Positions 1 through 12,689 of a stretch of 64,000 nucleotides of DNA are shown here, one piece after another. The number at the start of each line of letters is the position of its first letter. Position 1 is the first letter of the stretch. The stretch lies in assembly GCA_035772785.1 (NCBI GenBank), contig JAOCPU010000014.1, positions 186,001-250,000 of the forward strand, given 5' to 3'. Below the pieces are notes generated by a model, which had not been told where the DNA came from, did no database searches, and saw nothing but the letters and a program-made list of their open reading frames with translations. This DNA comes from Phlebiopsis flavidoalba (Eukaryota; Basidiomycota; Agaricomycetes; Polyporales; Phanerochaetaceae). The translations under genes were made by a program, and so were the position numbers.

Positions 1-61
1 CACATTCGCACGTTTTATATTACATTGCATTCGAAGCTCATCGCGAGGTGGTACATGACAT

Positions 62-962
62 TCACACATTTACACCATAGCTCCAATTGATAGCCTGATA
101 AGTGCGAAAGCTTCTACAACTCCCAATTATACATGCCATAGAAAGACGGGTCCAAAGAAAAATGGGTACCACGGTCATGCTTCCATTAGAATCGGAGAGA
201 GGCTGTCCGTGACCTCCGCAGAGGTCAACACTGACGTTCTTGGCAGTAGCAAAAATAATTGGACTAATGCCAAGCGGCGAGGTCACGACGTCTCGCAGCG
301 GGGCGGCATTGAATGGCGTGGGGTTGACAGTGAAAGTGCGGCACATGGGAGGAACATATCCTAGAATCGGCTGCACGGTAGCTCCTGTCTGATGCAGCTG
401 AAGGATGTAGAGGGTCTCCTAGCTCAAGCGCACCAGGTCCGAAGCGCACACTGTCCATCATGCGCCTTCGTGTTGGACGCCTGTGAGCACGCATGAGTCC
501 TGAAGCAGATACCAAACGCCGATTGGAGATTGCGCACTGACACACACGCACCTCGGTGATGAAGCCGCGCACTAACTTCGGCGACAATCTTGCGACTTTT
601 ACGCGCGTAATACTGACACGTTTGCCGTTTTTGGTGCGTCTGGCATACTTTTGGCGAATAAAAAGGCTTGTAACCCACAATCTAATATTAGGATAACAAA
701 TAGTAAGTATGCGTGACATCAGAACCTTCATAGTTCATAATCTGTGGATATGTTGGAGACTTACAGCAACATGGATGCTGACTTTATCTTTATTCTGCAC
801 CGAAAAATAAATCATCTTGTTGATCCATGCCATGTGCGCCGCCTCTGAGAGCATCGGATATATTGACACCCGGGCGGCCGTTTGCTGGTAAAATGAGAGA
901 CCAGCCCGATCTGGTACACAGGACCCTTTTGGCTTTATGTACACATCGTTTGAGGTATGCAT
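62..962 (-). CDS. Family F copy 1, unknown function, three exons
   Basis: Not a family I recognise. The model comes from alignment with five other copies in this window. Exon 1 runs from an ATG at 962 to a GTAAGT donor at 764 and ends in KDKVSIHVA. Exon 2 follows a TTAG acceptor near 691, starts IVGYKPF and continues QKYARRTKNGKRVSITR to GFITE, before a GTGCGTG donor. Exon 3 holds RFGPGALEL and then TVQPILGYVPPM, with a tail running to the stop at 62. Intron positions and phases match the other copies. The frame changes once in exon 2 and once in exon 3. No signal peptide or membrane segment is evident. Because housekeeping genes here are frameshifted too, I cannot say whether this copy is intact. 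Confidence 0.6.
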
Positions 963-2335
963 CGCACCATATCGTGGGCTGAAGATTGGGGGTTGACTAA
1001 GGCGGGGGGAGGCATTTTGAGCTTTCGTACAGAATAGAATGCAAAAGACTTTATACCGCGACGAGTATATACTAGAGGGCTTCACGGGGAGCCAGACAAG
1101 TGTGCACAGAACGAACACGCGGATCATACAGATGTGGATCTCCGAGTCCATAGGAAATGCGTAAGTAATCTCCAATTGCATGCGGCGGAAGGGAACCTGA
1201 AAGACGGTGCTAATGGTGTACATAGAAGACAACTGGGGATGACAAAATCTTGCGGACCAATAAGGTAAGACACATCTCGGAGAAGCACTCACACGAGACC
1301 CCACGGTCAAAACTGAATAGAACTCTCATTTTCGTGTTGAGGGCATAGGCACTGAGGGCTGCTGAGGAAATTGACGGCTACGCAGTGCGTGCGGCGTAGA
1401 GCGTTATGTGCAAGACACTCAACTTACAGTATGATCACACAACGAAACGTCAATTTCGCACGGGATGGGGCCTAGCAACAAGAGGGGGTTGAGAGAGTCA
1501 TTCGAAGGCGAAATCTACTGAAGGACCATTGAAGAACTATAGAGAGAGTAAAGAGCATGCAGTGGAGTGAAGCCTAGAGACAGGACCGGACTTGAGCTTG
1601 GGTTCGGGATGCTCGATGTCAACTCGCACGAACCTGGCATCTTTACGCAGAAACCCTCGAATGTTGTCTCGCAGGTCAGAACAGAGCTTGAAGAGCCTGC
1701 CGCTGTGAGTGCGCTAAGGATGGTCAAGATGCTTGTACAGTTGGAGATTTACAGTAGGCTTCGCATTCTTTCAAACTTCTCGATGAGGATCCATATTCCG
1801 ATCATATGCACCGCACGCCGCCCGGTTTGGCAGACCCAGCGCCGTGACTAGATAGATATCTACCTTGGGCGGGCGGCCCATGCGGCTGTTGCTACTGCTG
1901 ACGTTGACTGCACAGTGATGCCTAGTCTCGTCCCGCTGATGTGATCCATGTAAGAATTCAAACTGGACCGAAAAAATCGGAATTTGAACTTGCATTGTCG
2001 CAGAAGTGCGCAAGTCTCTGCACGGTAATTCAACCTCCACCGATTGTGACTACTGCTATCAGGATGCTTACGCCACCAGTAAAAGCACTCTGCTCTATAA
2101 CGTCTGAGAACGAGACGAAGTGATGACTGCGGTAGTAGTTATTCTCAAAAATGCTTTGAAGCAACCTCGACGTCAAAAGAACCTTTTAATCCGTTCGATT
2201 TGTGTTGCAAGGTGGCGTAAGGCGGGGATCCTGTACCGAATTCTGAAATGAGTTAGACCACGGCTACGAGACCCTTTCCACTTCTACAGGTCTATTCAAA
2301 TCGTCACTGCTTAATTAAAGCTATCTATCTTCTCT
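963..2335. other. Intergenic, no supported gene
   Basis: Short open frames occur on both strands (for example 1515-1727 minus and 1567-1851 plus). They overlap each other, have no recognisable motifs and lack the exon structure of the neighbours. I see no repeat or RNA gene here. Confidence 0.4.
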
Positions 2336-3300
2336 TCACTTCCAACATCTTCTGCTGGATTCAACACCCGCTTGGGGACAATGCGTTTCCGATCTGCCGT
2401 TGGCTCGAACGCAAGTCGCTCGACACCGAGTTGCCTTCAAAGTCTTGCGCTCTACGAGGCTATACTCCGCGGGATCCTCCCGGTGAAATTGAAACGGCTC
2501 CTGCAGCGCAACGGGCGGATTCGTGATAACACGCAAAGGGACACCCGCGTAGTAGTACGTTCGTCACGATGCCGAGATTGGAGCACAATAAGCGGAAAAA
2601 TACTTTGCCAGTGCATCAGACACTACGTCGCCCGTCTCGCCGTAAGCTCGACAAACTTGGTAGCATCGCTGCGCTGCGTCGATGTGGCTCCAGAAGCACG
2701 GGATGGTCGGCCCAGTCTGTAGGTGTGAAACCTAGGCATTATGCGGGGGCGTAGCGTCCGCGGTCTTCTGGGATTACGCCGCCAGTGTGTGAGGCGAGGT
2801 AGCGCGCAGTCACACTCGATGCCTTCTGGTGCAATGAACGTGGCGCCGCCGCCAGATGCGATGTCGGCAGGAAGAGCGGCACGACGAGCAAGGCTTGCTC
2901 GGGCTGAGTCCGGAGGGGAAGTGCCACCAAAGAAGTCCGCCATCAGACGTGGCCAGTTGGCGAGTTCGTGCGCTTCTGGTGGGGGTGGAGTGACGCCCAC
3001 CAGTCGCTAGGTGAAGGTGTGCCGAGGTTCACGATGAAGGCTATCCGCCCCATGCAGACGCATCCGGCGTGGATTGGCCGATCATCACCGAGAGTAGTAG
3101 TTCGACACAATGGCAGGCCCATGCCTGGGCCTTTCTTCGTCTTGAGGATCCATGCCTAGGCGCAGCCACATATCCTTTGTGAACTCGGCAGCTTGATCGC
3201 GTGAGAATGCTTGCTTCACAACGACGTATCCATTCTCCGAGCGAAAAAATCAACTGCCCAGCTGCGGCAGCACACGTGAATGCCATCGATCAATGTAATC
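2336..3300 (-). pseudogene. Decayed phytanoyl-CoA dioxygenase-like (PhyH) gene
   Basis: Read on the minus strand this is a paralogue of the gene at 39233-40462. In order it shows ENGYVVVKQAFSRDQAAEF, then TKDMWLRLGMDPQDEE, then WPRLMADFF, PEQALLVVPLF, GGGATFIAPEGIE, and the C-terminal part with REDPAEYSLVERKTLK and KRIVPKRVL. These pieces lie in all three frames, with about six frame changes over 950 bp. The WHVEGD iron-binding stretch seen in the other copy is not clearly preserved: the equivalent reads WPRLMADFF. That loss, more than the frameshifts, favours a pseudogene. PhyH-superfamily proteins are Fe(II)/2-oxoglutarate oxygenases; the substrate is unknown. Confidence 0.7.
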
Positions 3301-5080
3301 AGGAATTGCGTAGACGTACCCGGTTATCAAATTGCCGTGTATATGCTGACGTCATGCTAGGGCTGTAATCTCCCTGTGAAGAAGCAGGCCAGGCAGGGCA
3401 TGCTAAAGTACACCTGCCTGGCGTGCGCTTCTATCGAGGGATTCCAAGCTCATGTCAGCTGCTCGCAAGTTCATGGGCCTATAAACGATTAGCCTGTCCG
3501 CCCTCCTATGGGCGGCCAGGCTTTATCCCACGCTGTATGAAGAAACGTAACCACGAAGACGGGGCATATACGGACGGGTACCCGACAATCGTCTAGCTAC
3601 ACAGTCTGGCGGACTTGATCTAGAAACCAGCCAGTAGATCGCGGGCTCTTCTCGTCGTTCGTTTCTTATCACAGCGGTAGCTCTATGACGCATGCGCGCG
3701 CACCACGTCCGCGCAGCGCCGTACAAGCAGATGCATACCTAAGCAAATCTTAATGACTCTCATCTCCGGAGGTCGCACTATTCTATTAGCAGCTTCTCCT
3801 TGACAGTACTGCGCGCACTCGGGAGGTTTGGCGAGTGGAATCCCTGGCCCGCTATGTGCTACAAGAGGCCTCCGCGCCGGCCGCTCGCGTTGCCTGAGGG
3901 GTTTGCTCTGTTTTGGGGTTTCTATCTGCTTCAAAAACCACTGATACCTGCTATCCTTTTGTTAACACGTTGCGCCGTCGATATATTATACGTCCGACAT
4001 CTCGCGTATGGCGAGCAAATGGATATGGAGGGATTCGACGGTGGAAGAACCAACGCGCTGTCTGGCGTCTCTACGAGTTAGGGTTGCACGAAGCCCACTG
4101 CACGTGACATCAAGTGACTTTAAAAACAGCTCTGGAGGGGGGGGGCGGAAAGCTTAGTCCCTAACCCGAAAGGTCAGTCTGCACATCACACAAACACACC
4201 CCCCCCCCGTGCAAGGCGCGAAGGGACCATAGCTCACGAGTCAAGAAGTCGTGGGCGGACGTCGCGCAAGTTGAATTTCCGTCGCGTTACCATGCGAGCC
4301 AATCGCCGACCGGGTCGAATAAGGCGGGAGATTCTGCAAACCTATTCGGAGTAATCTGCCAACCATATCTAACTATGGGACACTCTTGAGGGGAGCGCGC
4401 ACTATTGAAATTTTTTGCCGAAAGGAAAGCTATTACAAATGATGAATAGGATATAGCTCGTCGCGACACTTCTCGGGCCGAACGCAATCCTGCCGGGCAC
4501 GAATAACATTGTGAGCACACGCTAAGGGGCATCGCTAACTTAGCACTAGGCTACGTGGGGACCAACAGTCTATCACACGGCAATGCTCGCTCGCAAAAGA
4601 AGTACGAATAAGGTACCGATGAAATGACCATTGCGATCCTACCAAGACACGACCCGCGACACGGGAAGCTTACTGGTACGCGTTCTCACCGTGTCGGTTT
4701 CAGGCACTTGCACAGTGATGATCAGTGATATCATACAACGGGAATACCGAAACACACGCTAACTACGATATGTTATGATTTCCCAACCTCAGGCCGAACA
4801 CATGCTATGCCTCTCTTCACGGACGTGCGGCGCAAAAATACAGGGCTAGACTATCAGAACTGCGGCACTCCAGGCCTAGCTTGTTTATATACAAGAAGCT
4901 CATACGTGAAAAAAATCCGACGTCGTTTGCAGCATCAAGAGACTGATAGGAAGAGAGAAGGTCATGGTTAGTGATGATAACAGCAGGAGTGGCCACAAAG
5001 AGTTCAAGCTATTACTGTCTGCGGTATGTCAATCCTGGTTCGAGGTGGTGGAAAGCAGTATTAGTTGGTTGAAGGTCTCG
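3301..5080. other. Intergenic with poly-G and poly-C tracts
   Basis: No gene supported. A G-rich run near 4136-4147 and a C-run near 4200-4208 are simple-sequence tracts. Short open frames (3800-4081 plus, 4287-4532 minus) have no recognisable motif. Confidence 0.4.
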
Positions 5081-5703
5081 CTAGGATTGGCTGTGCACAG
5101 TCGATCCCACTTGATGCAGCTCAAGGAGATAATAAGATCCTTCAGTGTGAGTGTACACCGCACCGAAGCGCAGCTGCCCGTCACTCGCGATTGTGTTGGC
5201 GATGCCTACGAGTGTCGGTGAGTCATTCTGAGAACCTCCCGGCTCTTGCCACAGGCGACTTACCTCGGCGATGAAGTCGCGCACTACTTCAGCGACGATC
5301 TGTTGTGTGAAGCTAGTCTTGCGCTGTACGCTGCGTAAGGCTCACACGAGCACCCTCTTTGTGCGGCTCGTCGTACTTTTGCAGGACGAAGGGCTTATAG
5401 CCAAACGATCTGTAAGATCATGACATCGATCGTCATCATGGTGCCTGCTGCTTGCCCCACTAGAGAAAAAAGCCAAAAGCATACTGCAACACGGACGCTG
5501 ATTTTTAGCTTTGTTTCTGCTCGAAGAAAACTCGTCCTCACCTTGTAGTCCAGATCCGCAACCTCCTGTCGACTGAGGCGTCGCGCAGGTTGACTTTCCA
5601 GGCATACCACCACTCGCTGAAATAAGAGAATATCCTATTGCTTGTATCCGCGAATCTCTGGGCTTATATCTGCGCTGTGAGGGATGTGTTTGTAGCTGCT
5701 ATC
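5081..5703 (-). pseudogene. Family F copy 2, degenerate
   Basis: Minus-strand copy of the six-member F family. Exon 1 starts near 5703 at the place aligned to the other copies' ATG, but no ATG is present there. It contains YKPRDSRIQ, then VNLRDA, then ETKLKISVRVA at a donor near 5485. Exon 2 reads GYKPFVLQKYDEPHKEGARVS and ends FIAE. Exon 3 reads ANTIASDGQLRFG, then LLELHQVGSTVHSQS and stops at 5081. It therefore lacks the long C-terminal tail of copies 1 and 6. Several frame changes are needed. The absent start codon and short tail suggest a relic. Confidence 0.6.
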
Positions 5704-7745
5704 GGAACTTCCAGGAAATTGTACTTGGTAACTTCGGTTCAGGTGAGTTCGGAGCAAGGGCGTCAGACAGGTTGTGGGCTGTCCTCTGTTCTTTCGATTT
5801 TTGAGAATGCTCACTAACGATCGGCTTTATACTGGTATCTCCTTGGCACATGGGTCACGAACAGTCTCATGGTGATAGTAACAGATTACGCGGGGTTTGA
5901 ACACCTGCTATACTTCAGTCACGTCTCATGTCTGGGTGACAGTACATAGGTAATTGGCCTGCTGCCTCACTAGTGCTTAGCAAATTTGGACCGCAGACCT
6001 GTCCCGCACAACCCCTGATAGGGAAGTGAATGTACAGCTGACAGCGTTTGTGCACGGGAGATATGCGCCATGCCATTATTGTACACCTGATCTTGACCAT
6101 ATAGACGGTAAATGAGCAGAAATGGAAATCAACACTAATATCCAAACCATTCAAATTACTCGCGTGAAAACCTGGCCTGGAGGCTAACGTCACTGTCAAT
6201 TTGCGTCTGGAACCCTCAGGCTTAGCCTCCGATGGCCCGAGGGATCCGAAGTCGAGAGTCAGCTTAGAGAAAATGAACCGCAACGTCTGCTAACAATCGT
6301 GGATATGCCTTAGCGCGTGTGATGTAAACTCCCGTCTTCTGTGTTTGTTTGTAGTGTGATGGTCGTTTGAATTGAGTGCCTAGTAGGAGCGGATAAGCGA
6401 AGCTTTTTGACCTGCCAGCGAGTGCCCCACTGGCGCGCTAGTCCCGCCGATGAACTGAATCACTTGCCCCGCTATTTTTCTGCCGTTCCTTTTCCTTCTT
6501 TCTTTCTCTCAGTCTCTCTGTTTGTCTAGTTTTCTTGTCGTGCATGTATCTTTTAGCTGTATGCACTTATTATTTGGATGGGAAAAGATCTCAAGGATGT
6601 CTTAACGAGCTCTCGTGTTTGTTACTTTGTCTACGACCCAAACGGACCCAACTATGAGTTTCTACCAAGTTTACCAAGTTTCTTTCCGCTGAAATTTGCA
6701 CCGTGTGATGCACCAGAACTCTAGAAATGGTTTCATAACCGGCACTGGACCATTGTAAAGCCCCCTGTCGTCCGCAAGTTGATCTGAGTTTAATCATGTG
6801 TGTCATATGATAGGTGGATGTTGGATGAGTTTTTTATTTATATTTTTTATTTTTATTTGTAGGGGGTGGGGTGCATTTTTCCAGGGGTTGGTTAAGAACA
6901 TATTGCAACTACGCAAACGGATGATAGTACTAGAACGTTTCTAGCAAGGTTTCCGCACTTTCAAGTTATCCCCCCCCCTTCCATCCCCTCTTTGTTTAGG
7001 TCCCTTCCACTCGTTAGTTCCATTCTCTCCGCCCTTGGCCCCCTTGAGTTTCGTTTTTTCCCCTACCCACCACGCTCGAAGGATTCTTAAACAGTCACAG
7101 CGACGAGGCCTACTGGTCACTGGCTCTATCTGTCCCACGCCGTTGCGAAAGGAGTGCTTCCCTTTGTCAGGCTACATTCTTATCGGCTCATTGATTTGAA
7201 GGCAACAGTCGCCACCGGTCAGAGTTCCAAATCTGAGTCCCATCGGATTCACGCGACTAGCGCTGTCATGTTTATTCAATCACCTTTCTTTTTCTCCCTC
7301 TTCCCCCCCCCCTCGCCTTCTTCTCCTCTTTTTTTCCCCCCCCCCTCTGTTTATACTCTTAGCTCCCACCCAACAACCCATCTTTTATGTAATTCTTTTA
7401 CAGTCCACTTGCCTTACCACCCGGGTCCTCTTCGCTCTCTTAGTGAGCAACGTATCATGTATCATTGCCTCCTCTTGTCTTAGTGTCCAATGGGCTTTAC
7501 GCTTTAAACGCGTATGTCCATGATTATCAGAAGACGATCCTCGAGATAACTGTGGAGACAGCTTACGCTGCACTAACAATGCGCTTGTGTCAGTGCTGCG
7601 ACGTGGGACGTGCTCGCTTTGGTCCCTCGCTCCTGGCAACACGTCCACCCCGTCTTGGGCTCATCGGCTGATTTCATATGGGATGTATCTAGTACAGAGC
7701 GTAGTTATACATATCATATATGTAATATGGACATTACAGTGCCTT
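5704..7745. other. Intergenic, pyrimidine-rich in its second half
   Basis: No gene supported. A 122-codon minus frame at 5915-6283 has no recognisable motif. From about 6480 to 7345 there are repeated T/C-rich blocks, including C-runs near 6970, 7307 and 7339. The AT-rich stretch at 6828-6860 is low complexity. Confidence 0.35.
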
Positions 7746-8071
7746 GCCAGGCCTGTGATGACGATCCCCCTATGAGACACCTGCCTTATCGAGTAGGCGC
7801 GTAGGCTACCACAACAAAGCTCAAGTTTAAAAGTGCGCTCGAAAATTGAGCAGAATAGCTTAGAATAGCAGTCACGAGTTTCATTTTCATGGTATTCTCT
7901 GACAAATCATAACAACATAAATGTGCAAACCTAAACCAGTTCTCAATAACATAACTTGTAACAGAGGGTGCGATCCTGCTTTTTTTGCGTCCATCGGCCT
8001 GTCGGTGCGCGCTTACACCTGCCTTGCAGGGTAGGTGTCTCATAGGGGGGTCCCGTCTCACAGGCTCTGGC
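7746..8071. mobile_element. Small inverted-repeat element (MITE-like)
   Basis: About 40 bp at 7746-7785 is repeated in inverted orientation at about 8029-8071. Both arms share the core CCCCCTATGAGACACCT and an outer GCCTGTGA, with a few mismatches and 1-bp gaps. The roughly 240 bp between the arms are AT-rich and non-coding. No convincing target-site duplication was found, so it could also be a simple inverted duplication. Confidence 0.45.
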
Positions 8072-9459
8072 TTTAAACACTATAATACACGTCTTATCCC
8101 AAGCCACTTCATGTAATACCAATCGTCGGGGCCATTGGGACGAGACGATAACTTGGTGCCAGGATAATCGCATAAATTGGAAAAGCTTCGGTCACTAGAT
8201 TCTTTTGTCTCTTGCCTAAGCTAAAAGAGATAAAACGGCCAAAAGAAATGGACACCAAAGTTTCAGATAGTATGTTTCCCGTAGAGGCCCAGCACGGCGC
8301 GTTCAGCGGCGATTTTCTTACGATAAAAAATCAAAGGGTACTACATTAAAAACGATGGCTTCGAGTTCGACTCTCGAAAGGGACGAGTTACTAAATAGGC
8401 ACTACTTATCAGCATGTCGTTAGATTAGATGAAGTTGTACTGTGTCGGTGCGCAATCCAATACATACGTCTCTCCAAGCCTCTTGCGGTTGTGATTCTGA
8501 CATTAATGTGATAAAAAATGGAAGTTTCAAGTGGTCTGTGACACATGGGCGAAAGAGGGAGCGACTACTCGCGGAGCGCCACTTACATCCTTGGTAATCC
8601 GAGCACGTGCTACAAACGCCCGTGCGCGTCGCGCTCTGTCAGCCCTCTGTCTGCGCCTGGTCTGCGCTCATGGACCATGGTTGCCTCAGTGGAGGCCTCA
8701 GCAACTTTGGGGTTCCAATGCCCACTCTACTACAGATGTAACTTACTCCTGGTCTCTTGTAACACCTGCGAAGATGTACAGAAGATATCTTTCGATACAG
8801 AAGACGCTTGCGCGGCGCCTCTTGACACGATGGTATCGATGTCAATGCACTGGTTTTTTTGGTCTCCTTGAAGCTTCTTTGTCCTCCCGTCGTAGGAGCA
8901 TGGAACTAAGGTTCGTCCAAGTTTTGAGGTGGTGCGCGACTAATATTACTCGTGCGTTAGTGATATACCCCGGCGCGCCTTTCCGTTGTTTGTCTGGACC
9001 ACACTTGTGTCTAACACGGCTCCCACTCAAGACAGTAAGAGTGTCGGAAACACCTCACGTTCGAACGGACAGTGGAAACCTGTGGTATTCGGATTATTCT
9101 GGTTCTCTCTGACTTGATACAGGATACACCTAATCTATACGAGTTACAGTGTGAAAACCGGCCCGCTACTAGTAGTTGATTAAGATAGCTCACATTGCCA
9201 TGCTTGGTATCAAATGACCAATCGGTAGGCAGCATTGGGGCTGTTAAGGGACCCTTGTCAGGGCCGAGGCTGCACTATCTACGCCAGTCCACTCGCGCAG
9301 TGAAGTTTCGGGACGGGAATGTGTCAGGGGGCATGAAAGAAGAAAGTGTAGAAATAGAAAGTGTAGAAGAAGACAAGAATGTAGAAGGGTACGAGACTAG
9401 TAGTTGTTAAGTTGCTAACGAAGCCTGGAGCGATCAGCGAAGACGAAGGCTGGGCAAGG
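8072..9459. other. Intergenic; one 193-codon open frame of unknown status
   Basis: A plus-strand frame at 8531-9112 is open for 193 codons. It has no recognisable domain, and other frames are open over the same stretch (8545-8871 plus, 8842-9030 minus). I do not call it a gene. Confidence 0.3.
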
Positions 9460-10132
9460 TATCCCAGAATCGGCTGTACTGTTGCCTCCTACTTGATGCA
9501 TTTCAATGGTCGTTTTTGGTACAAATCCTCTAGGGCTTGATTGCACTAGGACGCGAAGCGCAAAACTGCCCGTTCCCCCCGATCCAAAAAAAAAGAAGAA
9601 GGGATGGTATTCGCTGCACTATTTGACAACTATCAAGATCTTTGGTAGGCGATGAACTGAGGCTCCGCACTCTGCGCTCGATCACCTCAGACAATGAAGT
9701 CGCAGCACTACTTGCAGCAACAATCACTATCTTCGCGGCTAATGTTCGGCTATTCTCCGTTTTTTTGTGATCGGCCTAACACGAGCACCGTCTTTCTTAC
9801 GTGCCAGCGTACTTCTGACGAACAAAGCACTTGTAACCGATGATCTGCAACGAAAAGGCCATTGACCGTCAGCATCGCAAGTCGCGTTATGGCCTAAAGA
9901 CCTGCAAAGATAAAAACGTACCTCAATTCTCGTCGGATGCTGACTTTAGCTTTGCTCCCCCTCAAAGAATAGTCCTCCTGGCGGTCCATGTGGTGCAAAC
10001 GTGGCCAATAATGGTCATTCGCCGGCAGGTTGACTCCCGGCAAAAAAGCACTACTCGTGAATGGGAGATTATTCTGCCCCTGTTCAGGGGTGATCCTCGG
10101 CTTGTAGACTATGTAAGGAATGATGTAACAAT
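9460..10132 (-). pseudogene. Family F copy 3, degenerate
   Basis: Minus-strand copy. Exon 1 begins near 10132 and reads VYKPRITPEQGQNN, then FTSSAFLPGVNL, then HHMDRQEDYSF and SKAKVSI before a donor near 9920. Exon 2 reads IIGYKCFVRQKYAGT and soon meets an in-frame stop. Exon 3 retains NGQF and, after a frame change, TVQPILGY. No ATG is found at the expected position. Stops and frame changes are more frequent than in the conserved genes of the window, so this is probably a true relic. Confidence 0.6.
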
Positions 10133-11031
10133 ATTTTTTAGGCCCGGGTGTTATCCCTGTTATCAGATTTTTTTAGCAGCCGAACCCGGAGACGGCCACC
10201 TTGTAGTCCAGTTAGAAGAGCCAAACTTCAGCAGTACGGATTACACCTTAAATACTATACGAGTGCTCTTGTTGCAGTAGATAGTTGGACGTGCTCTGTT
10301 AAAGCACGTGGAAAAAAAAAGCTTCGATGCCAGCGCTTCCTAGGACTTCGCTGTGTCCACCGTTTTCTGAGCGGTGACAGCGTTGTTTTATCAACGAGTT
10401 CTTCACAACAAATAACTTCTTAGCTTATGAGAATGCTTAGATGTCAGAAAGAAGGCATACTCAGGGGACCGTATCACCTCCCTTGAAAGGCGTATATCAT
10501 GGTCGGGACCCGGAGGCGATACTGGTGCTGGAACCCCTGAAGCCGCGAGCGTCTTCGTAATGGTGCCTTCCACGCCCCGCCTGTCAGAATGCTGAGATGC
10601 CTGGAATAAAAAAGAGGGCGTAATTGTTGCAGTGACCATCTTATTGTGGCCGCCTCGAGGCATGACACACTGCTGTATCCCCTATTAGCAGCGAATTGCG
10701 CGTTATAACTCGCTCGCTAATGGATTGATGCGAATTGGCCATAAACGTCGCCTCGTAGATGGCTGAACAAAATCCGCTGGAAGCGTACGACAGCGCGGGG
10801 GCTCTGCTGCGTATCGGATGCATGGGAAGGGTGTGTGACAGATACAAAGTTGATATTCGCATCTGTTGCCACTTTGCTGTAGTCCAACGCACAGGGTTGC
10901 AGTTTCTGATGTCCTGATTGCCTGAGGCCCGCCAGTGGGTGCTCTGGTCAGTGGGCACTGTCATCCATCTGACCAGAGGCAGAGAACCACATCTCTTTTG
11001 TGATTCTCACTGCTCAATTACATAGCAAGGG
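10133..11031. other. Intergenic, no supported gene
   Basis: Frames at 10403-10663 and 10641-10964 (minus) are open but carry no motif. No repeat or RNA gene seen. Confidence 0.35.
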
Positions 11032-11578
11032 GTTGGATTGCTTGATAGCTACACGCCTATGATGAAGCCCCGGCATCATCAGGAAAAAGCCCCATGAACA
11101 GGTACGAATACGATTAGGTAGTCTACATCAGTCCTGGTAGATGACAGGCATCCTGCTGTTGCCACGCCGCTGCACTCATACCTACTAGGGAAGCAGGGCT
11201 GCGCCTTGATGCAAGATTGCTAATCAGATTGTTAAGTAACTCTGTCCATCGGCCAGGAATTGGTTGATAGCCACACCCCTATGAAGCGGCGTTATAACAT
11301 CCGTGTCTGCGCCACCACGGCCACCATACCTGGTGAAACAGGGGCTGCGCTGATGCTAGATTGCTGAATTTGCAAGAGTTGCTAGACCAGTGGTAAGTAA
11401 GCGAGTCCATCAGCTAAGAAGCTGGATTGCATGATAGATATACTACACGCCCTATGAAGTGGCATGATAGCCACCCCGGACGCGTTGACACCGCTGCCCC
11501 CATACATACACTGGAGGGCTTACTAGGCTGATGTAAGATTGCTGAAGAGCTTGAGGGCAGTAACTCTGTCCATCCTGT
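11032..11578. repeat. Three diverged tandem repeat units
   Basis: Units at about 11032-11256, 11257-11421 and 11422-11578 each start with a variant of TTGGATTGCTTGATAGC, continue through CCTATGAAG, and contain GGGCTGCGC-like and AGATTGCTGAA-like blocks. They end in a variant of AACTCTGTCCATC. Unit lengths are about 225, 165 and 157 bp. No coding function is apparent. Confidence 0.6.
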
Positions 11579-11834
11579 GATCACGTTTTCAACTGTAACC
11601 GTGTGCAAAAGCACTAGGGGACATGAGAGTATAGGCTAAACGCCGGCGCCACAGCACGTACGCTCGCAGTTGACAGCAAGGGTCTTCACAGTCGCTTGCA
11701 AATGAAACTGGAACTATTAACAGGCATCACGCTATTTGCTTGCACTGTATGCCACCATCCCACGTACAGTTTTGCGAATCCTATAATACTTCTTTATCTT
11801 CGTCTCTGCGCGAATGGAGAGTTCATGCATAAAG

Positions 11835-12190
11835 GCATACGGCGCATGCGAGATTCACAAACTGTACATTGACCAGGCTGTATTTCGGCTAGCTACACAT
11901 TCAATGCTACTGGACAGCGGAGATAACCAAAAGAAAGACAACGAATGCGTGCGATGCAGGGTCCGTGCGATTGCAGAGGTCCGAGGACGCGCGGATCGTA
12001 CGAGCCAAGACAGAAACAAGCGAAAAACCAGAAAAATGCGATGCGAAAGCAGCAACAAGACACATACAGAACGAACCACTCAGGGCAGCGCAGATACACT
12101 CATCTTGTGGCTCCCCGCGCTCCCGTGGCTCGACGCAGGCGGAGGCGTCCCCTTCGCTAGGCGCCTCCGGCGGGCTGCGTGTTGCGTCGG
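11835..12190. repeat. Direct duplication, arm 1
   Basis: About 355 bp matching 14526-14890 in the same orientation with many substitutions and small indels. Shared blocks include GCATACGGCGCAT, AACTGTACATTGACCA, AATGCGTGCGATGCAGG, CATCTTGTGGC and CGTGGCTCGACGCAG. The other arm lies at the 3' edge of SSN6. The sequence between the arms (12191-14525) shows no retrotransposon protein, so long terminal repeats are not supported. Confidence 0.65.
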
Positions 12191-12689
12191 CGACAGCGGT
12201 GCGTGTGTAATGCCGTCGATGGGGCGTAATGGGGCCGGATGGTGCGGTATGTGTTGGCACGCATCTCGAGAAACGTCTACTGGTGGCAAAGCGAAAGTGG
12301 GATAGAACGAGGGCTGCGTGCTCGTCGAGGTGGCCCGGCCGAGGGCAAGAAGCAACGTGGCTGGCTCGCTACTACTCGCGCGCACAAACGAAGCGCCACA
12401 AGTACGTTCCCAGTGTCTAGCAACCGTAATCACATCACGTGATTGTAGTCAGCCGCGGGGGCGGGACCGCGGCGGCGAGTCGCGATGCTCGTTTGCACAA
12501 AGCCTTTATACCTACTCGACGCGATGCACCGGTGCTGGGTAAGTATGACTTGCGTAGGAGATTATGAGCTATAGGGACGGTGCCGTATGGATGGAAATTT
12601 AGGTACGGCGAGATACTCACTAAAAATACACAGCCTGAAATTATTCACAGCACCAAACGAAGGCTGGCCAGAGGTGAGAGTGTCATACA
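12191..12689. other. Intergenic, no supported gene
   Basis: GC-rich first half. Overlapping frames on both strands have no recognisable motif. Confidence 0.3.

Noticed and set aside
8340..8385. tRNA-like T-arm (TCGAG-TTCGACT-CTCGA)
   Set aside because: The stem-loop is perfect, but no matching acceptor stem or anticodon arm could be folded upstream, so this is chance or a tRNA fragment at best.
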